From Pratylenchus scribneri (lineage: Eukaryota > Nematoda > Chromadorea > Rhabditida > Pratylenchidae): a stretch of DNA of 64,000 bases. A program made the translations under genes and the position numbers. The notes below the pieces were generated by a model. It was not told where the DNA came from and did not search any database. It saw only the letters and a program-made list of their open reading frames with translations. The stretch is from positions 1,860,001 to 1,924,000 of the forward strand of contig JAQSEB010000008.1 in the NCBI GenBank assembly GCA_030063045.1, given 5' to 3'. Positions 37,081 to 47,041 of the stretch are shown here, piece by piece (positions within the stretch are counted from its first letter, which is position 1; the number at the start of each line of letters is the position of its first letter).

Positions 37081-38601
37081 TGCTTTTCCCCGGCGCCCAT
37101 TTGCCACTTCCAATGGCCTCAAATCCCTCAATTCCCCTACATCCTCCTTCACAACTTTTTCCTCAATTTTTCCGTGCCCATTTCCCATTATTCCCACCCA
37201 TCCCATTCCGTCATCCTCCGGCCACCACAACTCCTTTTTTGGCCAATCAGTCGAATGGCATTTTTCCGCCTCCAAATTTTCATCAAATTCACCAAAATCA
37301 ACAACAAAATTTACTTCGATTAATGCTGGGAATGGGAATGGGGACCCGAATAGAGCAAACAAATCAACAACAACAGGTTTTGGCATTAAACAATTGCCTG
37401 GGGAAATGATGGCAATAGGGATTAGGGAAATGGGACATTTAAATATGATGCCAAATTTCCCTACCAATTTTTGGCCTCATCCATTTTCACATTTTCAGCC
37501 ACAAAAAAGCCAATGCCAGCAAATTGATGGGCCAAAACGGAATATTGGATTGAAATTATCCCCTATGAAAAAGAAGGCCAAAAAATTTGATTTTTCGGCC
37601 ATTGTTGCTTCCTGCATTGATGAAGAAGGAGAAAAGGAAAAGTCAATGGAGGAGGAAATGGGAGAAGAAAAGGACATAAAAGTGAATGATCCCTGCCAAA
37701 ATGGCACATTCACTTCACTTTTTGATGCCGCCGTCACTATTGCAACGGCTGCAGCCACAGCAAACAATTCAGGACATTCAATGCATAATAGAACGGCAAC
37801 AATTGCGGGAAGCCAAACCAATCATCCTCCAAACCAACTTTGGTAAAACAATTTTAGTTGGATAAAGTTCAGCAATCCGCCGGTGGTTAATAAATCGAGT
37901 ACCGTAAATCCTCTATAGTAGTCCCGGGGCTATTAAATTTCATAGAGGAGCTACAAAAGGGTGGCTTCACTTCAAATAGAGGTGGCCACTAATAGAGGAT
38001 TGTCCATTTTTCATTGGATATGTTCAAGCCAATTCCATCTAAACCTTTAAAGAATTACCAAATTCAATTGGCTTATATTTTTGCAGGTTTCTGCATCCTT
38101 CGGCTCCCACTAAACGGCACGGAGGAGGTCGTCGCCAAAGAAAACAATTCATTTGCCGTTTTTGCCAGCGGCATTTTACCAAATCCTACAATTTACTGTC
38201 AGTCCTAATTTTCTTTTTCATTTTCAAATCATTTTCCCAAAAATGTTATTGTAGAATTCATGAACGAACGCACACGGATGAACGGCCTTACTCGTGTGAT
38301 GAATGTGATAAATCATTTCGGCGACAAGACCATCTTCGGGATCACAAGTTAGTAAAATAACAATAGACCTCCTATCAAATGGAACATTTTCCTTACAAAT
38401 AATTCTCCTTTCCTTTCACCCAGATTTACGCATGCCAAAGAGAAGCCATTCAAATGTTTGGAATGTTCCCGCGGTTTTTGCCAATCCCGAACCCTTATTG
38501 TCCATCGTCAACGTGACCATGGCGTGAATATTGAGTTGCCACCAAGGAAAAATGCCAGCAAATTGAAACAGCAACGAATTCAAGGAAGGCAGCAAAAATG
38601 A
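37081..38601 (+). CDS. odd: Odd-skipped family C2H2 zinc-finger transcription factor
   Basis: Nuclear DNA-binding factor; odd-skipped/OSR proteins pattern gut and excretory tissue in animals. Five exons. The first two (from about 37081) are Pro/His/Gln-rich ([20 protein letters not shown]) and the third contains a nuclear-signal-like [16 protein letters not shown]. Three tandem zinc fingers are built from the last three exons: [20 protein letters not shown], then [20 protein letters not shown], then [20 protein letters not shown]. The finger sequences, including [20 protein letters not shown] and FCQSRTL, are diagnostic of the Odd/Osr family. Finger 3 has H-X4-H spacing. The protein ends with a basic tail at TGA 38599-38601. 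The start at 37081 directly follows an acceptor (TTTTCAG), so further 5' exons or trans-splicing are likely. Confidence 0.88.
37900..38003. mobile_element. Palindromic element (MITE-like), copy 2
   Basis: Begins TACCGTAAATCCTCTATAG and contains CCCGGGGCTATTAA. AATCCTCTAT at 37907-37916 pairs with ATAGAGGATT at 37992-38001. Shares TACCGTAA, CCCGGGGCT and ATAGAGGATT with 29648-29730. It lies in the odd-skipped intron just before the zinc-finger exons. The terminal TACGGTA is missing on the right, so this copy is decayed or truncated. Confidence 0.6.
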
Positions 38602-38753
38602 ATGAATGAATGAGAATGGGATAAATAAATAATATAAGCAATATTATATTGTCAATTAATGTTTCCATTATCCAATTTTATACACAAAATGAATGTAAAA
38701 ATGAAAATAATAAATGAATGAGGCATTTTTAAATTTGCTGATTTATTTTCCCA

Positions 38754-39909
38754 TCAACCAGCCATCCTCCCTAATAATCCTCCTCCTTTTGTTGTTGTTT
38801 TTGTCCATTTTTGTTGTGTTGATGATGGTATTGTTGGAATTGTCATTGTTGTTGTTATTGTGGAGGGTAATATGCTACTTTTGGTTGCACCAATTCCGGC
38901 CACTTTTCCTCCTACTTGCTTTATTCCTTTCCTTCCATTTTTGCCAATTTTTTCCTTCTCTCCAATGTTTTTTCCTTTCAATTTTTCCCTTATTCTTTCC
39001 TTCCCATTATTTCCATCAAATGGGCAACATTTTCCACCATTTGTTGTCCTTGTCATTCGCCAATTAGATTTTCCACAATTTTGCTTTTCCTTTTCCCTTC
39101 CTTTCTTCTTTTTCCGGCTTTCTCCGTCAATCAACTTCTTTTTCCTTTTTTCGCCCCCGGCCGAATAAAGTCTATGTCGACGGCTTAATTCAGCCTGGGC
39201 CCGGTTTAGGGCGTGCAAAAGGAGTTCCCGATATGATCTGGCACGAATTGGGCCATGAAGGCGACTGCCACCGGCATGCAAAGCCAACCATTCCGGATAT
39301 TCACTTTGGAGTGAGGAAGCTGGTCAAAAGTGAATTATAGAGATATGGACACAATTTGGTCCAACCTTCTACACGAATTTGGCCGTCGGGCAATTCAGCG
39401 GGTGGCCTGAATCGTTGGACAATTTGGGGCGAAGGGAATATTCGGCCGGAACGAACGGTGATTGAAGAAGGCGACGAATCCTGAATGACGCTGGGAAAAA
39501 GGCCAACTGGGAATCGGCCTTCGCTTCGACGTTTCCCTAATAATATGAGTGGATATGCCCTTTGGGAATTGAATGGGAAACAAAAACAAACGGGTTGATG
39601 GGTCAAAGTTGATTGTGCCAAATTGGCGGACGCCCCGAAATGAAATTGATGGCAGAATTTTTCCCCGACTTTCCCCCGACCAAAATGGTTTTGAGGGGAT
39701 TTTATGCGTTCGAATATCCTCTTTAATCCAATAATGTTTTCGCATCAATATTTTCCTTTTTTACCTTCAACCAATGCCAACAAATCCTCAAAATCGGCAT
39801 AATCTTCGAATAGGTGGAAATGGTCCCGATGAATTGATGAGGTAGGGGTTGAGGTGGATTGGTGGGAATTGGCAAGGATGGAGGGAAAAATGATGAGGAA
39901 AATGATCAT
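38754..39909 (-). CDS. Secreted protein with dibasic sites, possible peptide precursor
   Basis: Four exons. The start MIIFLIIFPSILANSHQSTS is a good signal peptide. It continues HLFEDYADFEDLLALVEE, PFWSGESRGKILPSISFRGV and STRKRRSEGRFPVGLFPS (furin-type KRR site created across a 53-bp intron), then SGRIFPSPQIVQRFRPPAEL. After another short intron come YPEWLALHAGGSRLHGPIRA, RSYRELLLHALNRAQAELSR and RHRLYSAGGEKRKKK. From there a long Lys/Gly-rich low-complexity tail ends GGGLLGRMAG. The helical segment between basic sites looks like a processed peptide hormone, but I cannot place it in a known family. The low-complexity tail may be partly intron or 3' UTR. Confidence 0.5.
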
Positions 39910-40207
39910 TTTTGTATGGAAATTATTAAATTTTGTTTGGATGTATGAATTATGGGGGAATTGCAAGAATATTCAATTGGGAATTGGATGAGCGCAAAAA
40001 TGTTTTAATAAATGATGATTAAGTGGATATACACAAAAAGGGGAATGAACAAAAGGAAGATGAGATTAATAAAAAATAATAATGTAAGCAAAATGAATGA
40101 ATGAATGAATGAATGTTCCATTCCATTCTAGCATCATCATCCCCTCATCCTCATTCCATTCAATTCATCCACAATTAATTATTCAAGAGGGATATGCTTC
40201 TTAGGGT

Positions 40208-40913
40208 TTATTTTCCGTTAAATGGTGGCATCCATGACCCAGGGCCACCAATTCCTCCATAGGGGGCATATGGACCGGCAAAATTGAATCCTCCGAAGCA
40301 ATGGCCACAAGTTCGAAGGCAAACTTCGGCGACCGACTGAAAATAAAATTTGGGGGAAAATTTGAATGTGGAATTGGACCGGCAATCTGCACATTTGGGC
40401 GAATTGAATGCAGGACTCCTCAAAATCCATGCAAGCCCCTGTGAAATGAGTGAGGAGGGGAATATGAATTTGAATTGGAGGTGACCAACTTGGTGGGGTC
40501 AATTCCTGGCCAATTTGGCCTAAATGAGTGGCGGGCAACGGCATACCAAAATCTGAATGGAATGAGGAATGAATGGGTTTAATGTGGAGAGGGGGATTAA
40601 CTATAGCCAAATGGCATTGAAGGGAACATTTCGACGGGTTCACAACAAATTCCATTCAAACATCGTTCGTGGGGATCAACGCAAAGATGGAGAATGGCAC
40701 AAGCTGGAATTTATATATAATCAAACCCAAAAAGGAATTAAAAAACAAACATCCATCGGGATAGAAGGCCGGCGGGCATTGACCTGCAAGAAATGAAGTT
40801 TGCCGTCCAAATCCAAAAGGGAAGAACTTGCCAAATAAAGGCGGTGGCATGAATGAACGCACAAAAGTGGGAAAAATAAATGGGAAAAGCAAAAACATGA
40901 AAATTGGTAACAT
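40208..40913 (-). CDS. Secreted ShKT-domain protein
   Basis: Five short exons. The signal peptide is MLPIFMFLLFPFIFPTFVRS. A Pro/Phe/Gly linker precedes a Cys-rich block (GQCPPAFYPDG joined to SCAILHLCVDPHERC, then NGICCEP). After PFGYNFGMPLPATHLGQIGQ an exon gives ACMDFEESCIQFAQMCRLP, and the last gives SVAEVCLRTCGHC. Together they form a complete six-cysteine ShKT domain with spacing C-6-C-6-C-8-C-3-C-2-C, split by an intron after the third cysteine. The tail is Gly/Pro-rich. Extracellular; ShKT domains occur in many secreted nematode proteins, often beside enzymatic or Cys-rich domains. About 170 residues. Specific function unknown. Confidence 0.7.
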
Positions 40914-42081
40914 TTTTGGGCGATTTTGAGTGAATTTGATTTGACCATCAAAATTCTCCCTTTTAAAGGAAACATTTTCGTCTTTCTGTTGTTATTTTGG
41001 CCAAAAAATAACCAATCTCGGTGCCAGCCCATTTCCCCCTCATTTCATTCATAGTTTACTCAGCCATTGCCCAATTTAGACGATTTTTGACGTCTACAAA
41101 AAAGTCGACTCAAAATAAAACAACAATAAACCCTTAAGCTAAAATCAAAAAAAAATGAAGTTAATATATGTAATATATTTGCAAGAAGAACGACAATTTA
41201 GGACAAATGCTTTCATACCTTTTGTCCATTCTTTGGCCATAATCACCCATTCATTCATTCAATGGCACAATTCATCTCCCAATTTCCTATTTTTTTGCCA
41301 AATTTTCATTTGCTTTCGAATTATTTTCCAATGCAAATTTGCTGATTCTTCCATTGCGCGTCCATTCCTCCTCTTCAGTTCACCCACCAAAACACTATTT
41401 TGACCACCATCCAATTCTCTTCCCTCCATTCGTCCATTCAATTCCCGTCTGTGTCCTATGCTATTAGTAGGGCTTTGGGCAAATAGGAGGTCAACCCTTC
41501 ATCCTCCTCCTCCTCATCGATGACCTCTTCTTCTTCCTCATTCCGTACATTGCTTGCTTTCATATTCCATCCATTTTCTTCCTCTCATTTTGACCTCCAA
41601 AATATAAAAAACCTCTTTTTGGTGCCCAAAGTCCTTCTCCATCGATCTTTCCCTAGCAAAAATGGATATTAGCTGGCTTTTTTCCCAGAATGGCTAATGA
41701 TGATGAGCATCCTTCCGATCAAAAACACGTCATCATCAACCGCCGTTGGTTTCTTCTTAACATTTATTCCTTCCTCACATTTTCTCATCCCTTTCATGGG
41801 CCTTTACCGCTTTTCCTTCAATTCCATTTAAAATGCTTCAATTCGGGATTAAAAAATGAAAATATGATCCCGAAAAGATTAATGATCGATGAATTCATTC
41901 AATTTTAAGCCATTTTAGAGTTTTGTTTATGAAGATTGCCCGAGGCAATTATATTCCCAATCCATTTTGCCCTGAAGGCATCATCAATTAATATCCAATA
42001 TTTCCATTTTTGTTAAATTCCCCTTTTGTTCCTTTTCCTCCAATTTCATTCAAACTTCATTTAATATTATAGTCCAAAAAA
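40914..42081. other. Intergenic, no supported gene
   Basis: Divergent gap between the ShKT gene (minus) and the innexin gene (plus). Short frames on both strands have no splice or domain support. Confidence 0.5.
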
Positions 42082-44842
42082 ATGTTGGGCATCCCATTAC
42101 TCTCAACCTACATCCAACGCATTGTGAAAGTTCAATCCGTTGCCGATTCCGTCGATTGGCTCAATTATTATTGTACTTCCCTTTTATTGGCCTTCTTTTC
42201 ACTGGCCATTTCCGCAAAACAATATTTTGGGTCGCCAATTCAATGTTGGGTGCCGAATGAATTCAAAAGTAGTTGGGAAAAATATGCCGAGAATTACTGC
42301 TTCATCGCCAATTCGTATTTTGTCCCATTGGACCAAGAAGTGCCCACGGAATTGGCCAATCGCCATGACCAAATCAGCTATTATCGGTCCCTTCCCCCAA
42401 TATTTGTTATTATTTTTTTTCCCTCATTAGTTGGGTGCCCGTTGCATTGGCAATTCAAGCCTTGTTTTTCTGGCTCCCAAATTGGCTTTGGAACATGCTT
42501 CACAAACAAACGGCCATAAATCCGCGTGCAATGTTGGCAGAGGCAGGAAAAAGTCGAGCACTTCATGGTGCCCAGAGGGAAAAGGAAGTGGAAGGATTGG
42601 CCGCATTCCTCAGTGACACAGTTAAACCAAAAGAAAGTCATTCTATTTAATTATTCCTTCTCCTTAAATAGTTGAACATTTTTTGGAAAGAAAATGGTCG
42701 TCGACATAGCCTCTCCGGACTGAATGCTACTCTTCTTTATTTGGCTATAAAATTGCTTTATGTGCTCAATTGTTTTGGCCAATTGATTATGCTCAACAGA
42801 TTCCTGGGCGGAAAATACCACAGCTGGGCGTGGGAGGTGAGAATTTAATGCAATAAATTGAAGAAATTTATAAGTGGCTAATTCCAAGTGCCTCCTAGAA
42901 TTTATTAGTAACAATGCCAATAATAATGCCTACCTATTACCTAATAAGTGCCTTTCCTACTGTACCCCAACTTTTTGCCCAATCGCCCCTTCTCCCTATC
43001 AATCAAATATTGCCTTAAGCTGTCTTTTTTAACCCAGCCCTTTTCCTCTCCTACTGTTCTTTTAATCTTCACATTATCACATTTTCCCGCACAATTAATA
43101 ATTTAAAGTCATGTTCACCTTTTATCCCTATCCCGTTCATTGGGCCACTGGGGGTTTTTAGGCATCCGGCTAAAAGGCTCGGAGAACTTTAGGACTAATA
43201 ATTAATGAAAGAAAACCTTGAAAAATGTAATTATAAAATTATAAATAGAAGACTAAATTTGTTATTTTCAAATGAATATTTCTCCTCCTTTTTTCATTAT
43301 CAGAGTTTTTTGGCCTTGTTGCGTGGCGAAGAATGGCAAGAATCGGCGGTTTTCCCCCGTCAAATACTCTGCGATTTTTCGGTTCGACTTTTGGCTAACA
43401 ATCATCGGCACACAATTCAATGTGTAATTATGCTCAATTTAATCAATGAAAAGTTTGCGCCTTTCAATCCATTCTCCAATTCTCCTCATTTAAGGCTATA
43501 TTTCTTCTTGCATTTTTGGCTTTTGCTGGTCGGCATCGTCACTTTGATCAATTTTTTCTATTATTTGTTAATTTTGATGTTGGCCAGTTTGCGCACTGAA
43601 TTTGTGAAAAGGAACATAAATAAAAGGCAACAAAAGGCAAGAATTTAATAGGAAATCCATTTTGCCCTTTAATATTTATTATAGCTTCGCGGTTTTGGTA
43701 CCCGGGAATTGACCCGTTTCGTGCAAACCCGACTTCGACCCGATGGCGTCCTTCTCCTCCATTTTATTCGGCAACATATTGGGGGAAGGGTCACCTATGA
43801 ATTGCTGAATGAACTTTTGCGTCTTCATTGGTTGACCCAAACTATGGGTTCGACTTCATCCACCCAAACTGGCCATTTGACGACCAGCAATTCGCCAAAC
43901 TCTGAAAAAGTGCCGGAAATGCGGCGAACAATGAATAATGGGTTAGGGGAGGAATTAGATGAGGAAGAGGAAGGTGGCATCAACGGGGAACGGCAAATGG
44001 ACCCATTGATGGATGGATATTCAAGACAAAATACATACAAGGTTGGCCTAAACGTTTGGATTCAAATTCAATTTTGTTGTAGCCAACTGCCTATGGGCCT
44101 GGGGCATTGGTTTATCCGGGAGCAGAGCCAATCGACGGTCATCATAATCATCGTTTACGGCCTCATCTTTTGGCCACCGCACCTCATCCTCCATTCAGTC
44201 CTTCCTCCCTTCTCCGTGCCATCAGTGGAACGGCATCCCCCACAACTTTGCTGATGGCAAATGGAAATCATTACACTGCACCGCCCACTTTGGAATTCAT
44301 TGACGGTCAATCAAATGAGGCAGTAAAAAATGCCGAAGAGAGGGAGGATGGAATGAAGGTGATTTGCCCCATTTGTCATTGTTCATTCAACAATTCGTAC
44401 GATCTAATGTGAGCAATGGGACATTATTGTAATAATAATAATCGGCTTATTAGGATTCATGAGAAAACAAATCACGCCCAATCGGCCTTTCTTCATAATT
44501 CTGACGGAGATGGGGATGTTGAAAAGCAACAGAAAGAATTATCTTCTCCAAATGGAACAACAAAACTTCGAAAGTCGGTGACTTCTGCTGGACAATTGCC
44601 ACCAATGAATACAACACCTTTGATACAATCGCGCCGTGCTAAATCACCATTGGTAAAAATTGAAAAATTCTATGAATTTCTTCCTATATTCATTTCAATT
44701 AAAGGTCACCGGACTTGGTACAATGGGAAAACGTCAAGGCAATAATGTTGAAATGCCGAAAAACAACAATTCAGCCGATGATGAATCGTTTTTGGTGAAA
44801 CCAATGGAGGAAATAGAAAAAATTAATAATTCAGCCGTATAA
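42082..44842 (+). CDS. Innexin gap-junction protein with a C2H2 zinc finger in its predicted tail
   Basis: Four-pass membrane protein forming invertebrate gap junctions. Features in order: MLGIPLLSTYIQRIVKVQSV; first loop cysteines in QCWVPNEF and AENYCF; YYRWVPVALAIQALFFWLPN, matching the innexin signature YYQWVP with Q to R; TM3 exon LLYLAIKLLYVLNCFGQLIM (42672-42830); second loop cysteines in QILCDFSVRLLANNHRH and IQCV; NEKLYFFLHFW joined across a 44-bp intron; TM4 LLLVGIVTLINFFYYLL; then LTRFVQTRLRPDGVLLLHFI. The predicted tail runs through an acidic stretch and, in phase across GT-AG introns, into VICPICHCSFNN...H-X4-H, a C-X2-C-X12-H-X4-H finger, and ends EEIEKINNSAV. Eight or nine exons. 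The tail could instead be a separate downstream gene. Confidence 0.88.
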
Positions 44843-45175
44843 ATTTGACTGTGTTCTCATTCTCACTCAGGAATTTTTGTCATTATTAATTTTTCATTTT
44901 ATAAAGTCGAAAATTACAAATTTTCTCACACTTATTTAACTTTTTTATGGCCATGCCATGAACATGAACCACCAGCAGAGATCAAATTCATTTTAGGCAA
45001 GAGCAAGAGTAGTAACTTGTTGGATTACGGTAATGGGAGAACTGTAAAGTTTTCTGTTTCATGCATGATGCATCACTTTCCTCGCAAGAATTAGTATAAA
45101 AGCAACAATTTTCATATGAATAATCACATTCCTATTATCCATATCCAACAATCCAAACAATATTGATCTTCGAAA
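44843..45175. other. Intergenic, likely promoter of the next gene
   Basis: No gene seen. GTATAAAAGC at 45095-45104 is TATA-like, about 80 bp before the ATG at 45176. Confidence 0.4.
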
Positions 45176-46711
45176 ATGGCACTTCATTCGATTATTGTCT
45201 TCATGCTTTTCCTTTGCTGCATTCCAACAACATCAATTGCGACCGACAATCAAACACCCCGCAAAATCAGCGAAGACGGACATATCTGCGTAATATCGGA
45301 CACCAAATTGGAAAAGCTTCTGGAATATGCGAGAGTCAAGAGTGAAGACCCCCAAACGGACGACCCAATGTAAGTCTTCTTTCTTCCTAAACAACTAAAT
45401 TTTCCCTATTAAATTTCAGCATTGTGTTCGATGGCAATATTCCCACAACGGAACAAATTCTTGGCTTGATTCCTACCTGCAAAATTAAGCAAACGTTATT
45501 CAATGTGAGTGCCAATTATGATCCAAATATATTGCCTGAAAAACAAGCTGGGAAAGTTCAAACCAAAATAGAAGGATCAGACGAAACTGTGCAAGTGACT
45601 TCATGCCATCAATTATTCGAGAACATTGTGACCACAAAATCATGCAAAGCGGAGGCCGAGGTTTGTCTTTGCATTTTTATAAAAAAATTATCCATTTTTT
45701 TCAGAAATTATCATGCAAAAGAATAGACGGGAATTTGAATTGCACCACATCATTTGTTCTCAACTGCGATTTGACAGGATATGCCTTTGAAATCCTAAGT
45801 CGTCCGGGGGTAATATTTTATTCATAAAAAAATCGATAAAAACATAATTATTACTACTTTTTCAGGTGTCCGTTGTTGTTGATGCCTTCAAAGTGAATGG
45901 TCCGACTCCGTGCAATTTTAAATTTGAAACGGTCAGTTAAAATCCAATAATTCCATTCAAATTTAATCATCTTTCTATTTTTTCAGACCCGTGGATTTCG
46001 ACTTCTCATGCCAAACCAAAGCAAATATAGAAGAGCAGGAGAATACAAATCATTTGGGCTTTGTTACAAATCAATGCTTAAAATTGTGGAAGAATTGTGC
46101 GGAGTCCAAACAACAACGCCCACAACAATGACGATTGATGGCACCGGCGGAGAAGCAACGACGATTGGCACAGAAGCAAAAACAACAAAGAAGACAATTG
46201 CTGAATGTATTCTCAAAGTGCCATACTTGCTTCTGATTTGTGGAGCCATATTGTGAGTTTTTTGGCACAAAAACCATTTAAAATTTTTTAGGCAACTGAT
46301 CATTGTTATTGTGCTTACGGTCGTGCTGATTGTTTGCAAAAGGCGCAGTGCAGTCGAAACGAATGAACAACCGAAAGAAGGCTCACCAATTGGAATTGGA
46401 CCAGAACAACTTCATCCGGCAGAAGAGGATAATTTAAATGATCCGCAACAATTCAATAATAATGACACTTCGTGGCGCAAGGAGAAGTCGGAATGGATGG
46501 GCGTGCCAGAACCGAACATCAAGGATGAGCCGACAGTATAGTAAGTTTTTGGGGAGAAATTGATTTTTTTATTTGATTTTATTCAATTTTCAGTTCCGGC
46601 GATTACGACCTCATCAGCAGCGATTTGATCAGCGACGAATATAATAACATCGAAGAACAAGGCATTGATGTACCGCCAACGAGGGAAGAGGATTTTTTCG
46701 ATGACGAATAA
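45176..46711 (+). CDS. Type I membrane protein of unknown function
   Basis: Seven exons. Signal peptide MALHSIIVFMLFLCCIPTTS. The ectodomain of about 290 residues has regular cysteines (GHICVIS, LIPTCKIK, TSCHQLF, KSCKAEAE, LSCKRIDGNLNC, LNCDLTG, PTPCNF, GLCYKS, EELCGV) and N-glycosylation sites (NQT, NVS, NCT). A Thr-rich stalk follows (TTTPTTMTIDGTGGEATTIG), then one membrane segment formed across an intron (KVPYLLLICGAIL plus QLIIVIVLTVVLIVC) with stop-transfer KRR. The cytoplasmic tail is acidic: YDLISSDLISDEYNN, ending REEDFFDDE. I do not recognise the ectodomain. A TATA-like promoter and own upstream gap suggest independent expression. Confidence 0.75.
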
Positions 46712-47041
46712 TAAAGAAAAGAGGATTGGATAATCTACCTATTTTGTGTGATATTTTTTGTTGTCTATATTTCCTTTTCCAATGTTATTGTATTGTATTA
46801 TTGTTCCTATAATAATAAACACACATTCATTCATTTATCCATAATTGTTGTTTTTTTAATAATAAAGAATAAATATTATTTCTCTCTTCTTTATAGAATT
46901 GATTGATTTAATGATTTTCATGTGTATTTTTACTTAGCAAATTACAAAATAAAATATTTCTCAATATTCTCGAAAATTTAAGATTTCGTTTTTAGTTAGT
47001 CTCTGGTGAATGGTGTGCTTATCATCATTTGACTTTTAAAA
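46712..47041. other. Intergenic, 330 bp, AT-rich
   Basis: Contains AATAATAAAC and AATAAAGAATAAA, candidate polyadenylation signals for the upstream membrane-protein gene. Nothing else seen. Confidence 0.5.

Noticed and set aside
38714..39188. Plus-strand Phe/Leu-rich frames resembling membrane proteins
   Set aside because: They are the antisense of a Lys/Gly-rich minus-strand exon with signal-peptide and splice support upstream. The hydrophobicity is explained by TTT/CTT-rich antisense sequence.
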